Positions 1-10,956 are shown, numbered from the stretch's first letter. The stretch: 32,624 nucleotides of DNA from Spirilliplanes yamanashiensis (GCF_016863475.1 NZ_BOOY01000024.1:1-32624), one strand, 5' to 3'. The notes: generated by a model not told the origin, from the sequence alone. Numbers and translations are program-made.

Positions 1-69
1 GGATTCGTCCGGGCGCCCCGCCGCCGTCTGTAGTCGATCGAGGCATCGCGAAGCGTCAGTCGGTACCCG

Positions 70-75
70 TACGCT
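70..75 (+). promoter_or_regulatory. -10 box of a leaderless promoter
   Basis: TACGCT ends 7 nt before the ATG at 83, and no Shine-Dalgarno sequence lies between them. This is the actinobacterial leaderless arrangement. No convincing -35 is visible. Confidence 0.5.
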
Positions 76-82
76 GCATGCC

Positions 83-616
83 ATGCGTACGGGTGCTCGG
101 GGATCGCTCGCCGTTCTGGTCGTCGCCGCGCTGCTGACGGGCGGCTGCGGTGCGGGCGGGCCCGGCCCGCAGGCGTGGGCCTCCGCGGTGTGCGAGGCGC
201 TCACCCCGTGGCGCTCCGAGATCGGCACCCTCGCCGAGCGCACCCAGCAGCAGATGAACATGAAGACCACGCCCGCGCAGGCCAAGGAGAACCTGGTCCG
301 GCTGTTCGGCGGCGCCGAGTCGGCCAGCGAGGCCGCCCGCGCCGGCGTCGTCGAGGCCGGCGTCCCGTCCGTCGACGGCGGCGACCGGGTCGCCAGCGGT
401 TTCGTCGCGTCGCTCAGCGCGGTCCGCGACGCGTACGGCCGCGCGAAGACCGGCATCGAGGCCCTGCCCACCAGCCCCGCCGACGCCTTCTACACCCAGG
501 TCAGCGCCGTCGTCACCACCCTCAACCAGGAGTACGGCAAGAGCGCCCTCGACACGAGCACGCTCGACTCGGTGGAGCTGAAGCGGGCCTTCGACGAGGT
601 CCCGGAGTGTCGCTGA
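83..616 (+). CDS. Small secreted lipoprotein
   Basis: A 177-residue protein whose N-terminus (MRTGAR, a hydrophobic stretch, then LLTGGC) is a type II signal peptide with the lipobox cysteine near residue 22. It should be lipid-anchored on the outer face of the membrane. The mature part is helical, with one Cys near residue 38 and a second just before the C-terminus (PECR) that could form a disulfide. I recognise no enzymatic motif. Its TGA lies inside the start region of the next gene, so the two are probably co-translated. The ATG at 83 is preceded by a -10-like box and no ribosome-binding site, suggesting a leaderless message. Function unknown. Confidence 0.8.
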   Translation: MRTGARGSLAVLVVAALLTGGCGAGGPGPQAWASAVCEALTPWRSEIGTLAERTQQQMNMKTTPAQAKENLVRLFGGAESASEAARAGVVEAGVPSVDGGDRVASGFVASLSAVRDAYGRAKTGIEALPTSPADAFYTQVSAVVTTLNQEYGKSALDTSTLDSVELKRAFDEVPECR

Positions 617-1467
617 CGCGGCGGCAGCTGTCGCTGTTCGGCGTCGAGGCGGCCGATCCGTCCCCGCTCGACCTGGCCGGGTTGCTGTTCGCGCCCGGCC
701 GGCTGACCCGCATGGGCGGCACGGCGCGCATCGCGGTCACCGTGGACGCCGCGTGGCGGGTCCACGTGCTGGCGGCGGAGCTGCGGCACCGCGGCATCGA
801 GATCACCTGGAAACCGGTCCGCCTCGACGCGCCCGACCCCGAGCCGCCTCCGCCCGACGCGGCGGCTGACCCGGCGGACCCGCCACCGGCCGCCGACGAC
901 GACCCGCCGGTCGAGTTCGTGGAGCCCGACGGGTACGTGGTGGGGGTGGCCCGGGCGGCGGACCCGGAGGAGCCGGCGGCCCCGGCCGACGGTACGGCGG
1001 CGGGCGGCGGCGGCCCGGTGGGGAGCGACCCGGCGGCGGGTGGCGGCCCGGTGGACGGCGGCGCAGCGGTCGCAGGGGCGCCCGGTGCGGACAGCGGCGG
1101 CCCCGGCATCGCCGCCGAGGCGACCGGCCCGCGCGTCGGTTTCGAGGTGCTGACCTCGTACTCGACGATGCTGGCGCCGGTCGTGGCGCTGCACCGGCCG
1201 GCGTGGCTGAGCGGCGCGCGGCTGCGGCTCTGGGTCGCGGCGGCCGGGACGGTCGAGCCCGGCGGTGTCGTGCTCGACCTGGATCCGGGCGCGGACCTCG
1301 ACCAGGTCGAGGGCGCCCTGGCCAGGGTCGGTCTGGCGCCCGCGCTCATCAAGGAAAGGCGCGCCTTCCGGATCAGCGGCCGGCGGCGGCTGGCGCGGCT
1401 CGCCGAGCTGGTGGGGGAGCGGCCCGCGGCGGCGCCGGAGGGGGCGTGGCCGACCACGCCGGAGTGA
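607..1467 (+). CDS. Conserved hypothetical protein with a low-complexity insert
   Basis: I chose the GTG at 607, which overlaps the end of the lipoprotein gene and gives 286 residues beginning MSLTRRQLSLFG. The reading frame runs further upstream, but there it only shadows the lipoprotein gene. A compact N-terminal part (about 1-75) and C-terminal part (about 175-286) are separated by about 100 residues rich in Pro, Ala, Gly and Asp, probably a disordered linker. The two ends look like halves of one small alpha/beta domain (AWRVHVLAAELRHRGIEI; VLDLDPGADLDQVEGALAR). It lies directly upstream of topA on the same strand. No function is recognised. Confidence 0.7.
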   Translation: MSLTRRQLSLFGVEAADPSPLDLAGLLFAPGRLTRMGGTARIAVTVDAAWRVHVLAAELRHRGIEITWKPVRLDAPDPEPPPPDAAADPADPPPAADDDPPVEFVEPDGYVVGVARAADPEEPAAPADGTAAGGGGPVGSDPAAGGGPVDGGAAVAGAPGADSGGPGIAAEATGPRVGFEVLTSYSTMLAPVVALHRPAWLSGARLRLWVAAAGTVEPGGVVLDLDPGADLDQVEGALARVGLAPALIKERRAFRISGRRRLARLAELVGERPAAAPEGAWPTTPE

Positions 1468-1678
1468 CTCCGCGCACAGTCTCGTTGTGGATGTGTGCGG
1501 CAGGACAACCATCAACCGGTGTACGGTGTCGCCGTCCGGGCGCATGCAGTGGTCGGACCGTCACCATGCGGGTTTCACCGCCGGGGGGAATGAGCCCTTG
1601 CCCGGCGCGTTACCTTAAACGTCCGTGTGCCCGGGCACCGCCGGGTCGCCGAGTTCAGGTGGAGAAGCAGGGAGAGCC

Positions 1679-4492
<2,814 letters not shown>

Positions 4493-4510
4493 GCGGCATT
4501 CGAACGGGTG

Positions 4511-4516
4511 TACGAT
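4511..4516 (+). promoter_or_regulatory. -10 box of a leaderless promoter
   Basis: TACGAT lies 6 nt before the GTG at 4523, just after the topA stop. It suggests that the next gene has its own transcript and starts at 4523 rather than at the in-frame GTG at 4508. Confidence 0.5.
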
Positions 4517-4522
4517 CGCGCG

Positions 4523-5179
4523 GTGGTAGCCGCGCGGTCGTCCCCGGAGCGTTTCCTGCAGCTCCGCGTCGCCCGGGTCGCCCTGGCGGCGGCCGCGGAG
4601 TTCGGCTTCGCGCTCGGCGGCGGGCACGCCCTGCGCCTGCACGGCCTGGTCCGCCGGCCCACCGCCGGGGTGCACCTGGCCACCGACCGCGAGAGCGCGG
4701 TGCGCCCGGCCGTCGCCGGGGTGCGGGCCGCGCTGGCCGCGGAGGGGCTGGCGGCCGCCCCGCCCGACGAGGAGCTGTTCGAGGGCTCCGGCGACGCGTA
4801 CGCCGAGCTGACCGTCCGCGACGCCCGCGACGCGGCCCGCCTGTCGCTCGCCCGGCTGCCCCGCCAGCACGCCGCCGTGCCGCTGTCGGTCGGCCCGGTG
4901 CTGCACCCCGACGACCTGTTCGCCGCGAAGGTGGTGGCGCTGGCCACCCGCAGCGAGATCCGCGACTACCTGGACGTGGGGGCGGCGCTGGCGGCCGGTT
5001 ACGACCGGGGCCGCCTGCTCACCCTGGCCCGCCTGCACGACCCGGGCCTGACCGACGACGAGCTGGCCGCGGCGCTGCGCCGGCTCGACGCGCTGCCGGA
5101 CACGCCGTTCCTGCGCTACGGGGTCCGCTCGCCCGACGTGGGGGAGCTGCGCCGCCGGCTCAGCGACTGGCCGCGCTGA
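4523..5179 (+). CDS. AbiEii-like nucleotidyltransferase fold protein
   Basis: A 218-residue protein. The segment FGFALGGGHALRLHG followed by R.T.GVHLATD matches the start of the AbiEii/DUF1814-type nucleotidyltransferase core (GG.al..hg...R.T.DiDl). The later PDDLFAAKVVALATRSEIRDYLDV matches the conserved K...L..R...RD..Dl motif. In AbiE systems such proteins are toxins paired with AbiEi, but no AbiEi-like partner is adjacent. Many stand-alone actinobacterial members have no known role. The first acidic pair reads V.L.TD here, so catalytic competence is uncertain. It is convergent with the gene ending at 5189, with a 9-bp gap. Confidence 0.7.
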   Translation: MVAARSSPERFLQLRVARVALAAAAEFGFALGGGHALRLHGLVRRPTAGVHLATDRESAVRPAVAGVRAALAAEGLAAAPPDEELFEGSGDAYAELTVRDARDAARLSLARLPRQHAAVPLSVGPVLHPDDLFAAKVVALATRSEIRDYLDVGAALAAGYDRGRLLTLARLHDPGLTDDELAAALRRLDALPDTPFLRYGVRSPDVGELRRRLSDWPR

Positions 5180-5188
5180 CCGCCGGCC

Positions 5189-6025
5189 TCACTCCGCGAA
5201 CGGGATGGTCTGCAGGCCGGTGCGCCCGCTCGTGCCGGTGGTGAGAACGCCGTCGTCGACGCGGAGGATGCCGTGGCGGCCCCTCAGCTCGAACTGGCCG
5301 GAGTCGCCCGCGGGCACGACCGTCCACACCTGGGCGGGCCTGCCGGCGTCGCAGAGTTCCAGGCTCAAAGCCGCGCCGGGGGTGTCGGCGACGCAGTAGC
5401 CGGGGCCCTCGGCGTCCTCGTTCCAGAACGGCGGCTGGATGATCACCCGATTGCGGGTGGCCTGCGTCCGGGCGCTGACCGGCGCGGGCTTGAACGACAT
5501 CATGGTGGTGTCGGTCTTCGTGGTGCCGGTGAAGTCGACACCGTCCTCGCCGATCTGCATCCAGCGGTCGACGCCGTCGTCGGCGACGTCGACGAGCACG
5601 CCGGGGCCGATGTCGATGCCGAGCTGCCGCAGCTGCGACACGTCGGAGGTGAGGTCCGCCGGTGGCGGGTCCGCCGGGCGCGACGGGGTGGAGCTGGTGC
5701 GCGACGGGGTGGCCGCGGTGGGCGTGGTGGCTGTCGGCGGGGTGCTCGGCGGCGGGGCGGCGGACCCGGTGGGCAGCGGCAGCGCGGGCGCGGAGGCCGA
5801 CGCCGACGGCAGCGGGTCGGCGGGGCGGTCGGGGGCCTGCCGGCTGACGGCCACGCCGAGACCGAGCGAGCCGAGCAGCACGACGCCGAACGCGGCCGCG
5901 TACGCGCGGCGCTGCTTGCGCTGCCGGGACCGGCGGCGCACGTCGGCCCCGCCCGCCGGGTGGACGGTGCGGCGCACGTTGTCGGCGTAGGCGTTCAGGC
6001 CGTCGTCGAGGCGGTCATCGGACAT
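5189..6025 (-). CDS. Membrane-anchored protein paired with an ECF sigma factor
   Basis: A 278-residue protein with an N-terminal cytoplasmic segment of about 40 residues, rich in Arg. One transmembrane helix follows (AYAAAFGVVLLGSLGLGVAVS, about 41-61), then a Pro/Ser/Thr-rich linker (about 65-125) and a 152-residue extracellular domain. That domain matches the lipoprotein encoded at 6652-7335 at 134 of 152 positions without gaps. The start codon overlaps the end of the sigma gene by 11 bp, the usual place for an anti-sigma factor. The cytoplasmic part has no ZAS zinc motif, so the anti-sigma role is inferred from context and topology only. The extracellular domain carries two Cys and a QVW motif. 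Confidence 0.75.
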   Translation of the reverse strand: MSDDRLDDGLNAYADNVRRTVHPAGGADVRRRSRQRKQRRAYAAAFGVVLLGSLGLGVAVSRQAPDRPADPLPSASASAPALPLPTGSAAPPPSTPPTATTPTAATPSRTSSTPSRPADPPPADLTSDVSQLRQLGIDIGPGVLVDVADDGVDRWMQIGEDGVDFTGTTKTDTTMMSFKPAPVSARTQATRNRVIIQPPFWNEDAEGPGYCVADTPGAALSLELCDAGRPAQVWTVVPAGDSGQFELRGRHGILRVDDGVLTTGTSGRTGLQTIPFAE

Positions 6026-6527
6026 CGCGGTACTCCCGGCTCACGTCGCCGTCGGACAGCTGCTCGGCCATGGCACGCCGCCCACGGGCGAGCCACGAGG
6101 TGATCGTGCCGGGCGGGGTGCCCGTCTCGGTGCTGATCTCGGCGACGCTGAGGCCGACGAGGTGGTGCAGGACGATGACCCGGCGCTGGTCGGCGGGGAT
6201 GCGCCGCAGCGCCTCGACGACGGCCACGTGGTCGGGGTCGAGGCCCGCCGTGTCGCTCTCGCCGGCGACGTCGCGGCGGTGGGCGCGCAGCCGGTTCACC
6301 GCCTTGCGCCACGCGCTGACGGCGTGCCGGTAGGCGACCGTGCGCACCCACGCCTCGGGGTTGGCGTACCCGCGGACCTTCGGCCAGCGGTCCCACGCCC
6401 TCAGGTACGCCTCGGCCACGGCGTCCTCCGCGTCGGAGCGGCTGCCCACCATGGCGGCGACGTGCGCGATCACCCGGACGGCGGTCGCCGCGTAGAAGGC
6501 GTCGAAGTCCTCGGCGTCGTCGGTCAC
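6015..6527 (-). CDS. ECF (sigma-70 family) RNA polymerase sigma factor
   Basis: A 170-residue protein from the GTG at 6527. Region 2 is DFDAFYAATAVRVIAHVAAM through DAEDAVAEAYLRAWDRW. Region 4 has the helix-turn-helix LRRIPADQRRVIVLHHLVGLSVAEISTETGTPPGTITSWLARGRRAM. The frame stays open to 6587, but 6527 is preferred: AGGGAG sits 7 nt upstream, and a TAGAGT -10 box at 6573-6568 would leave the longer start outside the transcript. It overlaps the next gene (6025-5189) by 11 bp and follows a lipoprotein gene. Both neighbours carry the same extracellular domain, which suggests a cell-envelope signal. Its regulon cannot be read here. Confidence 0.92.
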   Translation of the reverse strand: MTDDAEDFDAFYAATAVRVIAHVAAMVGSRSDAEDAVAEAYLRAWDRWPKVRGYANPEAWVRTVAYRHAVSAWRKAVNRLRAHRRDVAGESDTAGLDPDHVAVVEALRRIPADQRRVIVLHHLVGLSVAEISTETGTPPGTITSWLARGRRAMAEQLSDGDVSREYRDVR

Positions 6528-6567
6528 GCGGAGAACTCCCTGGGATGCGCCGGACAGGCCGCTTGGC

Positions 6568-6573
6568 ACTCTA
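6568..6573 (-). promoter_or_regulatory. -10 box upstream of the ECF sigma gene
   Basis: TAGAGT on the minus strand would start transcription near 6561 and favours translation from 6527. No clear -35 is seen. Confidence 0.4.
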
Positions 6574-6651
6574 GCGCCCGTGATCACGCCGCCGCGGTGG
6601 GAACGGCCGCCGGCCCCGGTAAGGCTGCCCGGCCGTCCCCCCGCGGGTGGG

Positions 6652-7335
6652 TCACTCGGCGAACCGGATGGTCTGCAGGCCGGTGCGCCCGGTCGTGCCG
6701 GTGGTGAGCTTGCCGCCGTCGACGCGGAGGATGCCGTGGCGGCCCTTCAGCTCGAACTGGCCGCTGTCGCCCGCGGGCACGACCGTCCACACCTGGGCGG
6801 GCTTGCCGGCGTCGCAGAGTTCGAGCTTCAGCGGGGCGCCCGGGGTGTCGGCGACGCAGTAGCCGGGGCCCTCGGCGTCCTCGTTCCAGAACGGCGGCTG
6901 GATGACCACGCGGTTGCGGGTGGCCTCGGTGTTCGCGGCGACCCGGGCCGGCTTGAACGACATCATCGTCGTGTCGGTCTTCGTGGTGCCGGTGAAGTCG
7001 ACGCTCTTCTCGCCGATCTGCATCCAGCGGTCGACGCCGTCGTCGGCGACGTCGATGAGCACGCCGGGGCCGATGTCGATGCCGAGCCGCTTCAGCTGCG
7101 ACACGTCGGACGGCACGGTCTTGGAGGTCGGCTTGGCGGCCGGCTTCGCGGCCGACGTCGTCGCGGCGACGGGCGTCGTCTCGGCGGTCGGCGGCACCGG
7201 CGCGGACCCGGTGCCGGTGGTGCCGCCGGACCCGGGGGACCCGGCGGAGGTCGCCGGGCCGGCGCAGCCGGTGAGGGCGGCGGCGGTGAGGGCGGCCGCG
7301 GCCGCGGCGGCGACGTGCTGGGCGATGCGATGCAT
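6652..7335 (-). CDS. Lipoprotein, soluble twin of the sigma-linked membrane protein
   Basis: A 227-residue protein with a lipoprotein signal peptide (MHRIAQHV, Ala-rich helix, LTAAALTGC) and lipid-attachment Cys near residue 24. A Gly/Thr/Pro/Ala-rich linker follows to about residue 75, then a 152-residue domain. That domain is 88% identical by hand count to the extracellular part of the 5189-6025 product. Conserved stretches include IDIGPGVL.DVADDGVDRWMQIG, QPPFWNEDAEGPGYCVAD and AQVWTVVPAGDSGQFEL. The Cys spacing and QVW motif faintly recall a ricin-type beta-trefoil repeat, but the domain is too short for a full trefoil. It precedes the ECF sigma gene on the same strand. GGAGG lies 7 nt before the ATG, partly inside an inverted repeat. 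Confidence 0.8.
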   Translation of the reverse strand: MHRIAQHVAAAAAAALTAAALTGCAGPATSAGSPGSGGTTGTGSAPVPPTAETTPVAATTSAAKPAAKPTSKTVPSDVSQLKRLGIDIGPGVLIDVADDGVDRWMQIGEKSVDFTGTTKTDTTMMSFKPARVAANTEATRNRVVIQPPFWNEDAEGPGYCVADTPGAPLKLELCDAGKPAQVWTVVPAGDSGQFELKGRHGILRVDGGKLTTGTTGRTGLQTIRFAE

Positions 7336-7344
7336 GGCGGTACC

Positions 7345-7376
7345 TCCGTGGTGTCGGGGTGGGGCAACACCACGGA
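7345..7376 (-). promoter_or_regulatory. Inverted repeat overlapping the lipoprotein ribosome-binding site
   Basis: Ten bases at 7345-7354 (TCCGTGGTGT on the plus strand) pair perfectly with 7367-7376 across a 12-nt loop. On the minus-strand mRNA, the arm nearer the gene includes the GGA of the GGAGG at 7347-7343. It could be an RNA hairpin masking the Shine-Dalgarno site, an operator, or the terminator of the upstream oxidase gene. No U-tract follows, so a terminator is less likely. Confidence 0.5.
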
Positions 7377-7422
7377 CACGCCCCGCGCGGTCACCTGATT
7401 GCAGCGACCGCCATCTTTTTTT

Positions 7423-8748
7423 CTATGGCCCCAGGACCCGGTCGAGGTGCGGGTTGGTGAAGACCCGCTGCGGGTCGAGCTGGTCGCGGGCCGCGAGGAA
7501 GTCGTCGAAGCGCGGGTACACCGGGCGCAGCGACGCCGCGTCGCGGTAGTGCAGCTTGCCCCAGTGCGGGCGGCCCTCCAGGCCCAGGCAGACCTTCTCG
7601 AACGCCTGGAAGTACGGCTCGTGCGGCATGCCGGAGAACTGGTGCACCGCGATGTAGGCGTTGTCGCGGCCGTGGCCGTGCGACAGCCACACGTCGTCGG
7701 GGCCGGTGAAGCGCACCTCGACCGGGAACTGCACCTTGAACGGCAGCTTCGCGATGATGCCGGGCAGCGCGCCGAACGCCTCGCCGAGGGCGGCGCGCGG
7801 GACGCAGTACTCCATCTCCGTGAAGCGGACCCGGCGCGGCGTCACGAACACCTCGTACGACGGCGCCGTGTACGTGCGGGCGGTCAGCGCGCGGGCGGCG
7901 ACGCCCATGATGGTGGGCACGGCGGCCGGGAACGCGCGGGCGAAGCGGTTGGCGCCCGCGTAGACGGTGTTGGCGAGCAGCTCGTCGTCGACCCACTCGC
8001 GCCACTTCGGCAGCGGCCGGTCGTGGGCGGCGACGACGTTGTTGCGCTTGAGCTGGACCCGGTCGGTGTACGGGTACCAGTAGAACTCGGCGTGGTCGTT
8101 GGCGGCGATGTGCTCGTCGAGGCCGGCGAGCATGTCGGCCATCGCCATGGGCCGCTCGTCGGCGCGCAGGGTGAACGCGTCGACGCAGCGCAGCGTGATC
8201 TCGGTGACGACGCCCAGTGCGCCCAGGCCGAGGCGGGCCGCTCCGAACAGCGGGTCGCCGGCGACGATGCGCCGCACCTCGCCCGTACCCGTCACCAGCG
8301 TCACGGCCTCGACCAGCGACGCGAGCGTGGCGTGCGCGCGGCCGGTGCCGTGGGTGCCCGTTGAGGTCGCACCGGCGACCGTCTGGGCATCGATGTCGCC
8401 CAGGTTGGCGACGGCCAGGCCGTGCCGGGCGAGAATCGCGTTGAGCGTGCGCACGGTCATGCCGGCCTGCACGGTGACGAGCTTCGCGGCCGCGTCGATC
8501 GACACCAGGCCGGCCATGCGGTCGAGCTGCAGGCGCTGGTCGTCGGTGCGGGCGATGGCGGTGAACGAGTGTCCGCTGCCGACCGCCTTCACCCGCCGGC
8601 CTGACTCCGCGGCCTGTTTCACGAGCGACGCGACGTCCTCGACGGTCGCGGGCGTGTACACGGCGGCGGCGATGGCGCGCTGGTTGCGGCCCCAGTTGTG
8701 CCAGGCCAGCGCGGGTGCGGGCTGCGGCGCCTCGGTGTTACCGGCCAT
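7423..8748 (-). CDS. FAD-linked sugar-1,4-lactone oxidase (ALO / gulonolactone oxidase family)
   Basis: A 441-residue flavoprotein that should oxidise an aldonolactone or polyol with FAD. The N-terminal FAD-binding domain has KAVGSGHSFTAIA; H60 is the expected site of covalent FAD attachment in this family. It continues with TVQAGMTVRTLN, GDIDAQTVAGATSTGTHGTG and LGLGALGVVTEITLRC. The C-terminal ALO domain contains the conserved RPHWGKLHY motif near the end. Length is typical of actinobacterial members. The substrate (gulono-, galactono- or arabinono-lactone, or xylitol) cannot be decided. It is transcribed divergently from a TetR regulator, its likely controller. A GAGGGGAA site lies just before the ATG. 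Confidence 0.9.
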   Translation of the reverse strand: MAGNTEAPQPAPALAWHNWGRNQRAIAAAVYTPATVEDVASLVKQAAESGRRVKAVGSGHSFTAIARTDDQRLQLDRMAGLVSIDAAAKLVTVQAGMTVRTLNAILARHGLAVANLGDIDAQTVAGATSTGTHGTGRAHATLASLVEAVTLVTGTGEVRRIVAGDPLFGAARLGLGALGVVTEITLRCVDAFTLRADERPMAMADMLAGLDEHIAANDHAEFYWYPYTDRVQLKRNNVVAAHDRPLPKWREWVDDELLANTVYAGANRFARAFPAAVPTIMGVAARALTARTYTAPSYEVFVTPRRVRFTEMEYCVPRAALGEAFGALPGIIAKLPFKVQFPVEVRFTGPDDVWLSHGHGRDNAYIAVHQFSGMPHEPYFQAFEKVCLGLEGRPHWGKLHYRDAASLRPVYPRFDDFLAARDQLDPQRVFTNPHLDRVLGP

Positions 8749-8832
8749 TCGACCGTTCCCCTCTCACCCGTTCGTGCGACCGACGACCTTCCGACGGCGC
8801 ACTTCCACGGCGCTCCGTCGATCCGGCTCGTT

Positions 8833-8855
8833 CGTTGTTCCGAGTAACGTTCCGA
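8833..8855. promoter_or_regulatory. Candidate operator between the oxidase and tetR genes
   Basis: The 136-bp divergent gap contains a direct repeat, GTTCCGA at 8837-8843 and again at 8849-8855 (12-bp period). The first copy sits inside a short dyad, CGTT (8833-8836) and AACG (8846-8849). GATTAT at 8854-8859 could be the -10 of tetR, so a repressor bound here would block transcription. Confidence 0.35.
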
Positions 8856-8884
8856 TTATCACTGCTGAGAGGGAGTGGCGACTC

Positions 8885-9514
8885 GTGTCGACTCCAGCCG
8901 CCGTCACCACCGGACCGCTGCGGCGGGTCCCGGTGCAGGGCAGAAGCGTTGCCCGCGTCCAGCGCATGCTGGACGCGTGCGCCGATCTGGTGGACGAGAT
9001 CGGGTACGAGGGCCTCACCACGACCCTGCTCGCCGAGCGTGCCGAGGTCGCCATCGGGTCCGTGTACCAGTTCTTCCCGGACAAGCGGGCCATCGTGCAG
9101 GCGCTCGCCCTGCGCAACATGGACGCGTACCTGCAGCGCCTGTCCGCCCGGTTCTCGAACGAGGTGTTCGCGTACTGGTGGGACGGCGTCGACGCCGCGA
9201 TCGACGAGTACATCGCGATGCACCGCGCCGTGCCGGGCTTCCGCACCCTGCACTTCGGCGACGTCGTGGACGTCCACCTGCTCGACGAGGAGCAGGACAA
9301 CAACGCCGTCATCGCCGACCGGCTGGCCGACCTGCTCGTCGAGCGGTTCATGCTGGGCGACCGGGCGCGGCTGAAGTTCGCGCTGCAGATCGCCGTGGAG
9401 GCGTCGGACGCGCTGATCAAGCTGGCGTTCCGCCGGGCGCAGCACGGTGACGAGTCGGTGCTGATCGAGGCGAAGGCCCTGATCCGCGAGTACCTGCACC
9501 GGCACGTGAGCTGA
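8885..9514 (+). CDS. TetR-family transcriptional regulator
   Basis: A 209-residue protein from the GTG at 8885, with GAGAGGGAG as ribosome-binding site. The frame is open upstream but there overlaps the oxidase gene antisense. The TetR_N helix-turn-helix is clear: RVQRMLDACADLVDEIGYEGLTTTLLAERAEVAIGSVYQFFPDKRAIVQAL. The C-terminal helical ligand domain is of ordinary length, and the ligand is unknown. Divergent placement suggests that it represses the oxidase gene and itself. It is convergent with the PLP-enzyme gene: only one base separates the two stop codons, within the palindrome GCTGACTCAGC at 9510-9520. Confidence 0.93.
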   Translation: MSTPAAVTTGPLRRVPVQGRSVARVQRMLDACADLVDEIGYEGLTTTLLAERAEVAIGSVYQFFPDKRAIVQALALRNMDAYLQRLSARFSNEVFAYWWDGVDAAIDEYIAMHRAVPGFRTLHFGDVVDVHLLDEEQDNNAVIADRLADLLVERFMLGDRARLKFALQIAVEASDALIKLAFRRAQHGDESVLIEAKALIREYLHRHVS

Positions 9515-9515
9515 C

Positions 9516-10727
9516 TCAGCCGAGGAACGCACGGCCCTCGCCCCGGTAGGTGGGGACCGTGTCGGCGAGCTGGTCGCCGCTGACCAGATGCAGTTCGTTG
9601 ACGTGTTCGCACAGCTCACCCGCCTTGGCGTGCCGGAACCACACCCGGTCGCCGAGGCGCAGCGCCGCCGCGCCGGGGCCGAGCAGCGGGGTCTGCACCT
9701 CGCCCGGGCCCTCGTCCGGCTTGTAGCGCAGGCCCTCGGGCAGCCACGGGGTGGGCAGCCGGCTCGGCTCGGCCGGTCCGGACGCCACCCAGCCGCCGCC
9801 CAGCACGGTCGCCACGCCCGGCGACGGCCTGCGCACCACCGGCAGGCCGTAGAAGGCGGCGGGGGTGGGCCGCCAGGCGCGGTAGGCGTCGAACAGGGTG
9901 GGCCCGTACAGGCCGGAGCCCGCGGTGACCTCGGTGACCGCGGGGTCGGCGGCGGTGGCGGCGAGGCTGCCGGTGCCGCCGCCGTTCACGAACGCCAGGT
10001 CGGCGTGCTCGCGCACGGCGGCGACCGCGGCGGCGCGGCGGCGGCGCAGTTCGGGCCAGGCGGTGCGCTGCATCCAGCGGACGCCGGCGCCGCGCAGCCG
10101 CCGCCCGGGCGGGGCGTCGCCGACGCCGGCGATGTGGGCCTCGTAGGACATGACGCCGGCCAGCGTGAAGCCCGCGCGGCCGGCGACGGCGGCGGCGAGC
10201 CGGCCCGCGTCGGCGGCGCTGTGCACGGGGGAGCGGCGTACCCCGATGTGCAGGCTGCCGACGGGCCGCCAGCTGGCGTCGAGGTCGAGGCACACCCGCA
10301 GGGGGGCCGCGCGCCGCGCCGGGGGCGCGGCCGCGTCGGCGAGGTCGAGGTGGTCGACGCTGTCGACCATCAGGGTGACGGCCGCGGCCAGCTCGGCGTC
10401 CGCGGCCAGCTCACCCAGCGCGACCGCGTCCGCGGTGGGGTACGCGACCAGCACGTCGGCTGTGACGCCGGTCCGCACGAGCCAGATCGCCTCCGGCAGC
10501 GTGTACGCCATCACGCCGGCCCACCCGGGGCGGGCGAGGACGCGGGCGAGCAGGGCGCGGCAGCGCACGCTCTTGGCGGCGACGCGGATGGGCTTGCCGG
10601 CGGCGCGCGCGGCGAGGGCGGCCGCGTTGGCGTCGAAGGCATCCAGGTCGACGACGGCGGCGGGACTGCCGAGTTTGGCGGTGGCGCGGTCGAGCCGGTC
10701 GCGCAGGCGGGCGCGTTCGCTGGTCAC
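9516..10727 (-). CDS. PLP-dependent D-amino-acid dehydratase/aldolase (DSD/D-threonine aldolase family)
   Basis: A 403-residue protein of the fold-type III PLP group related to alanine racemase. It has the N-terminal strand AAVVDLDAFDANAAAL and the PLP-lysine motif RVAAKSVR (K52 from this start). Further motifs are VMSYEAHIAG, FVNGGGTGS and VTAGSGLYGPTLFD, and near the C-terminus WFRHAKAGELCEHVNELHL, whose His and Cys match the metal-binding pair of D-serine dehydratases and D-threonine aldolases. Substrate is unassigned. The frame is open to 10772, but the GTG at 10727 is preferred because a TATCGT -10 box ends 6 nt before it, indicating a leaderless transcript. Acts in the cytoplasm. Confidence 0.88.
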   Translation of the reverse strand: MTSERARLRDRLDRATAKLGSPAAVVDLDAFDANAAALAARAAGKPIRVAAKSVRCRALLARVLARPGWAGVMAYTLPEAIWLVRTGVTADVLVAYPTADAVALGELAADAELAAAVTLMVDSVDHLDLADAAAPPARRAAPLRVCLDLDASWRPVGSLHIGVRRSPVHSAADAGRLAAAVAGRAGFTLAGVMSYEAHIAGVGDAPPGRRLRGAGVRWMQRTAWPELRRRRAAAVAAVREHADLAFVNGGGTGSLAATAADPAVTEVTAGSGLYGPTLFDAYRAWRPTPAAFYGLPVVRRPSPGVATVLGGGWVASGPAEPSRLPTPWLPEGLRYKPDEGPGEVQTPLLGPGAAALRLGDRVWFRHAKAGELCEHVNELHLVSGDQLADTVPTYRGEGRAFLG

Positions 10728-10733
10728 GCCCAC

Positions 10734-10739
10734 ACGATA
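10734..10739 (-). promoter_or_regulatory. -10 box of a leaderless promoter
   Basis: TATCGT on the minus strand ends 6 nt before the GTG at 10727. No good -35 stands at standard spacing. Confidence 0.45.
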
Positions 10740-10956
10740 GGGCTGATGCAGGTCAACACGAAAGAGACTCACCTATTCGTGGGCGGGTCGCCCTGATATG
10801 TGCGGGGCGCTGGCGGGGTGTACGGCGCGGTTACAGTGATCCGTCGGGGTCGTCACCCCGGCCCGGTACGGAGGTTCGGTCATCGACACCACAGCGGCAG
10901 GAGAACAGCGCCCCGGTCAGGTCGACCTGTCGGGCGCGGCGGCCCTGCGCTCGGTC

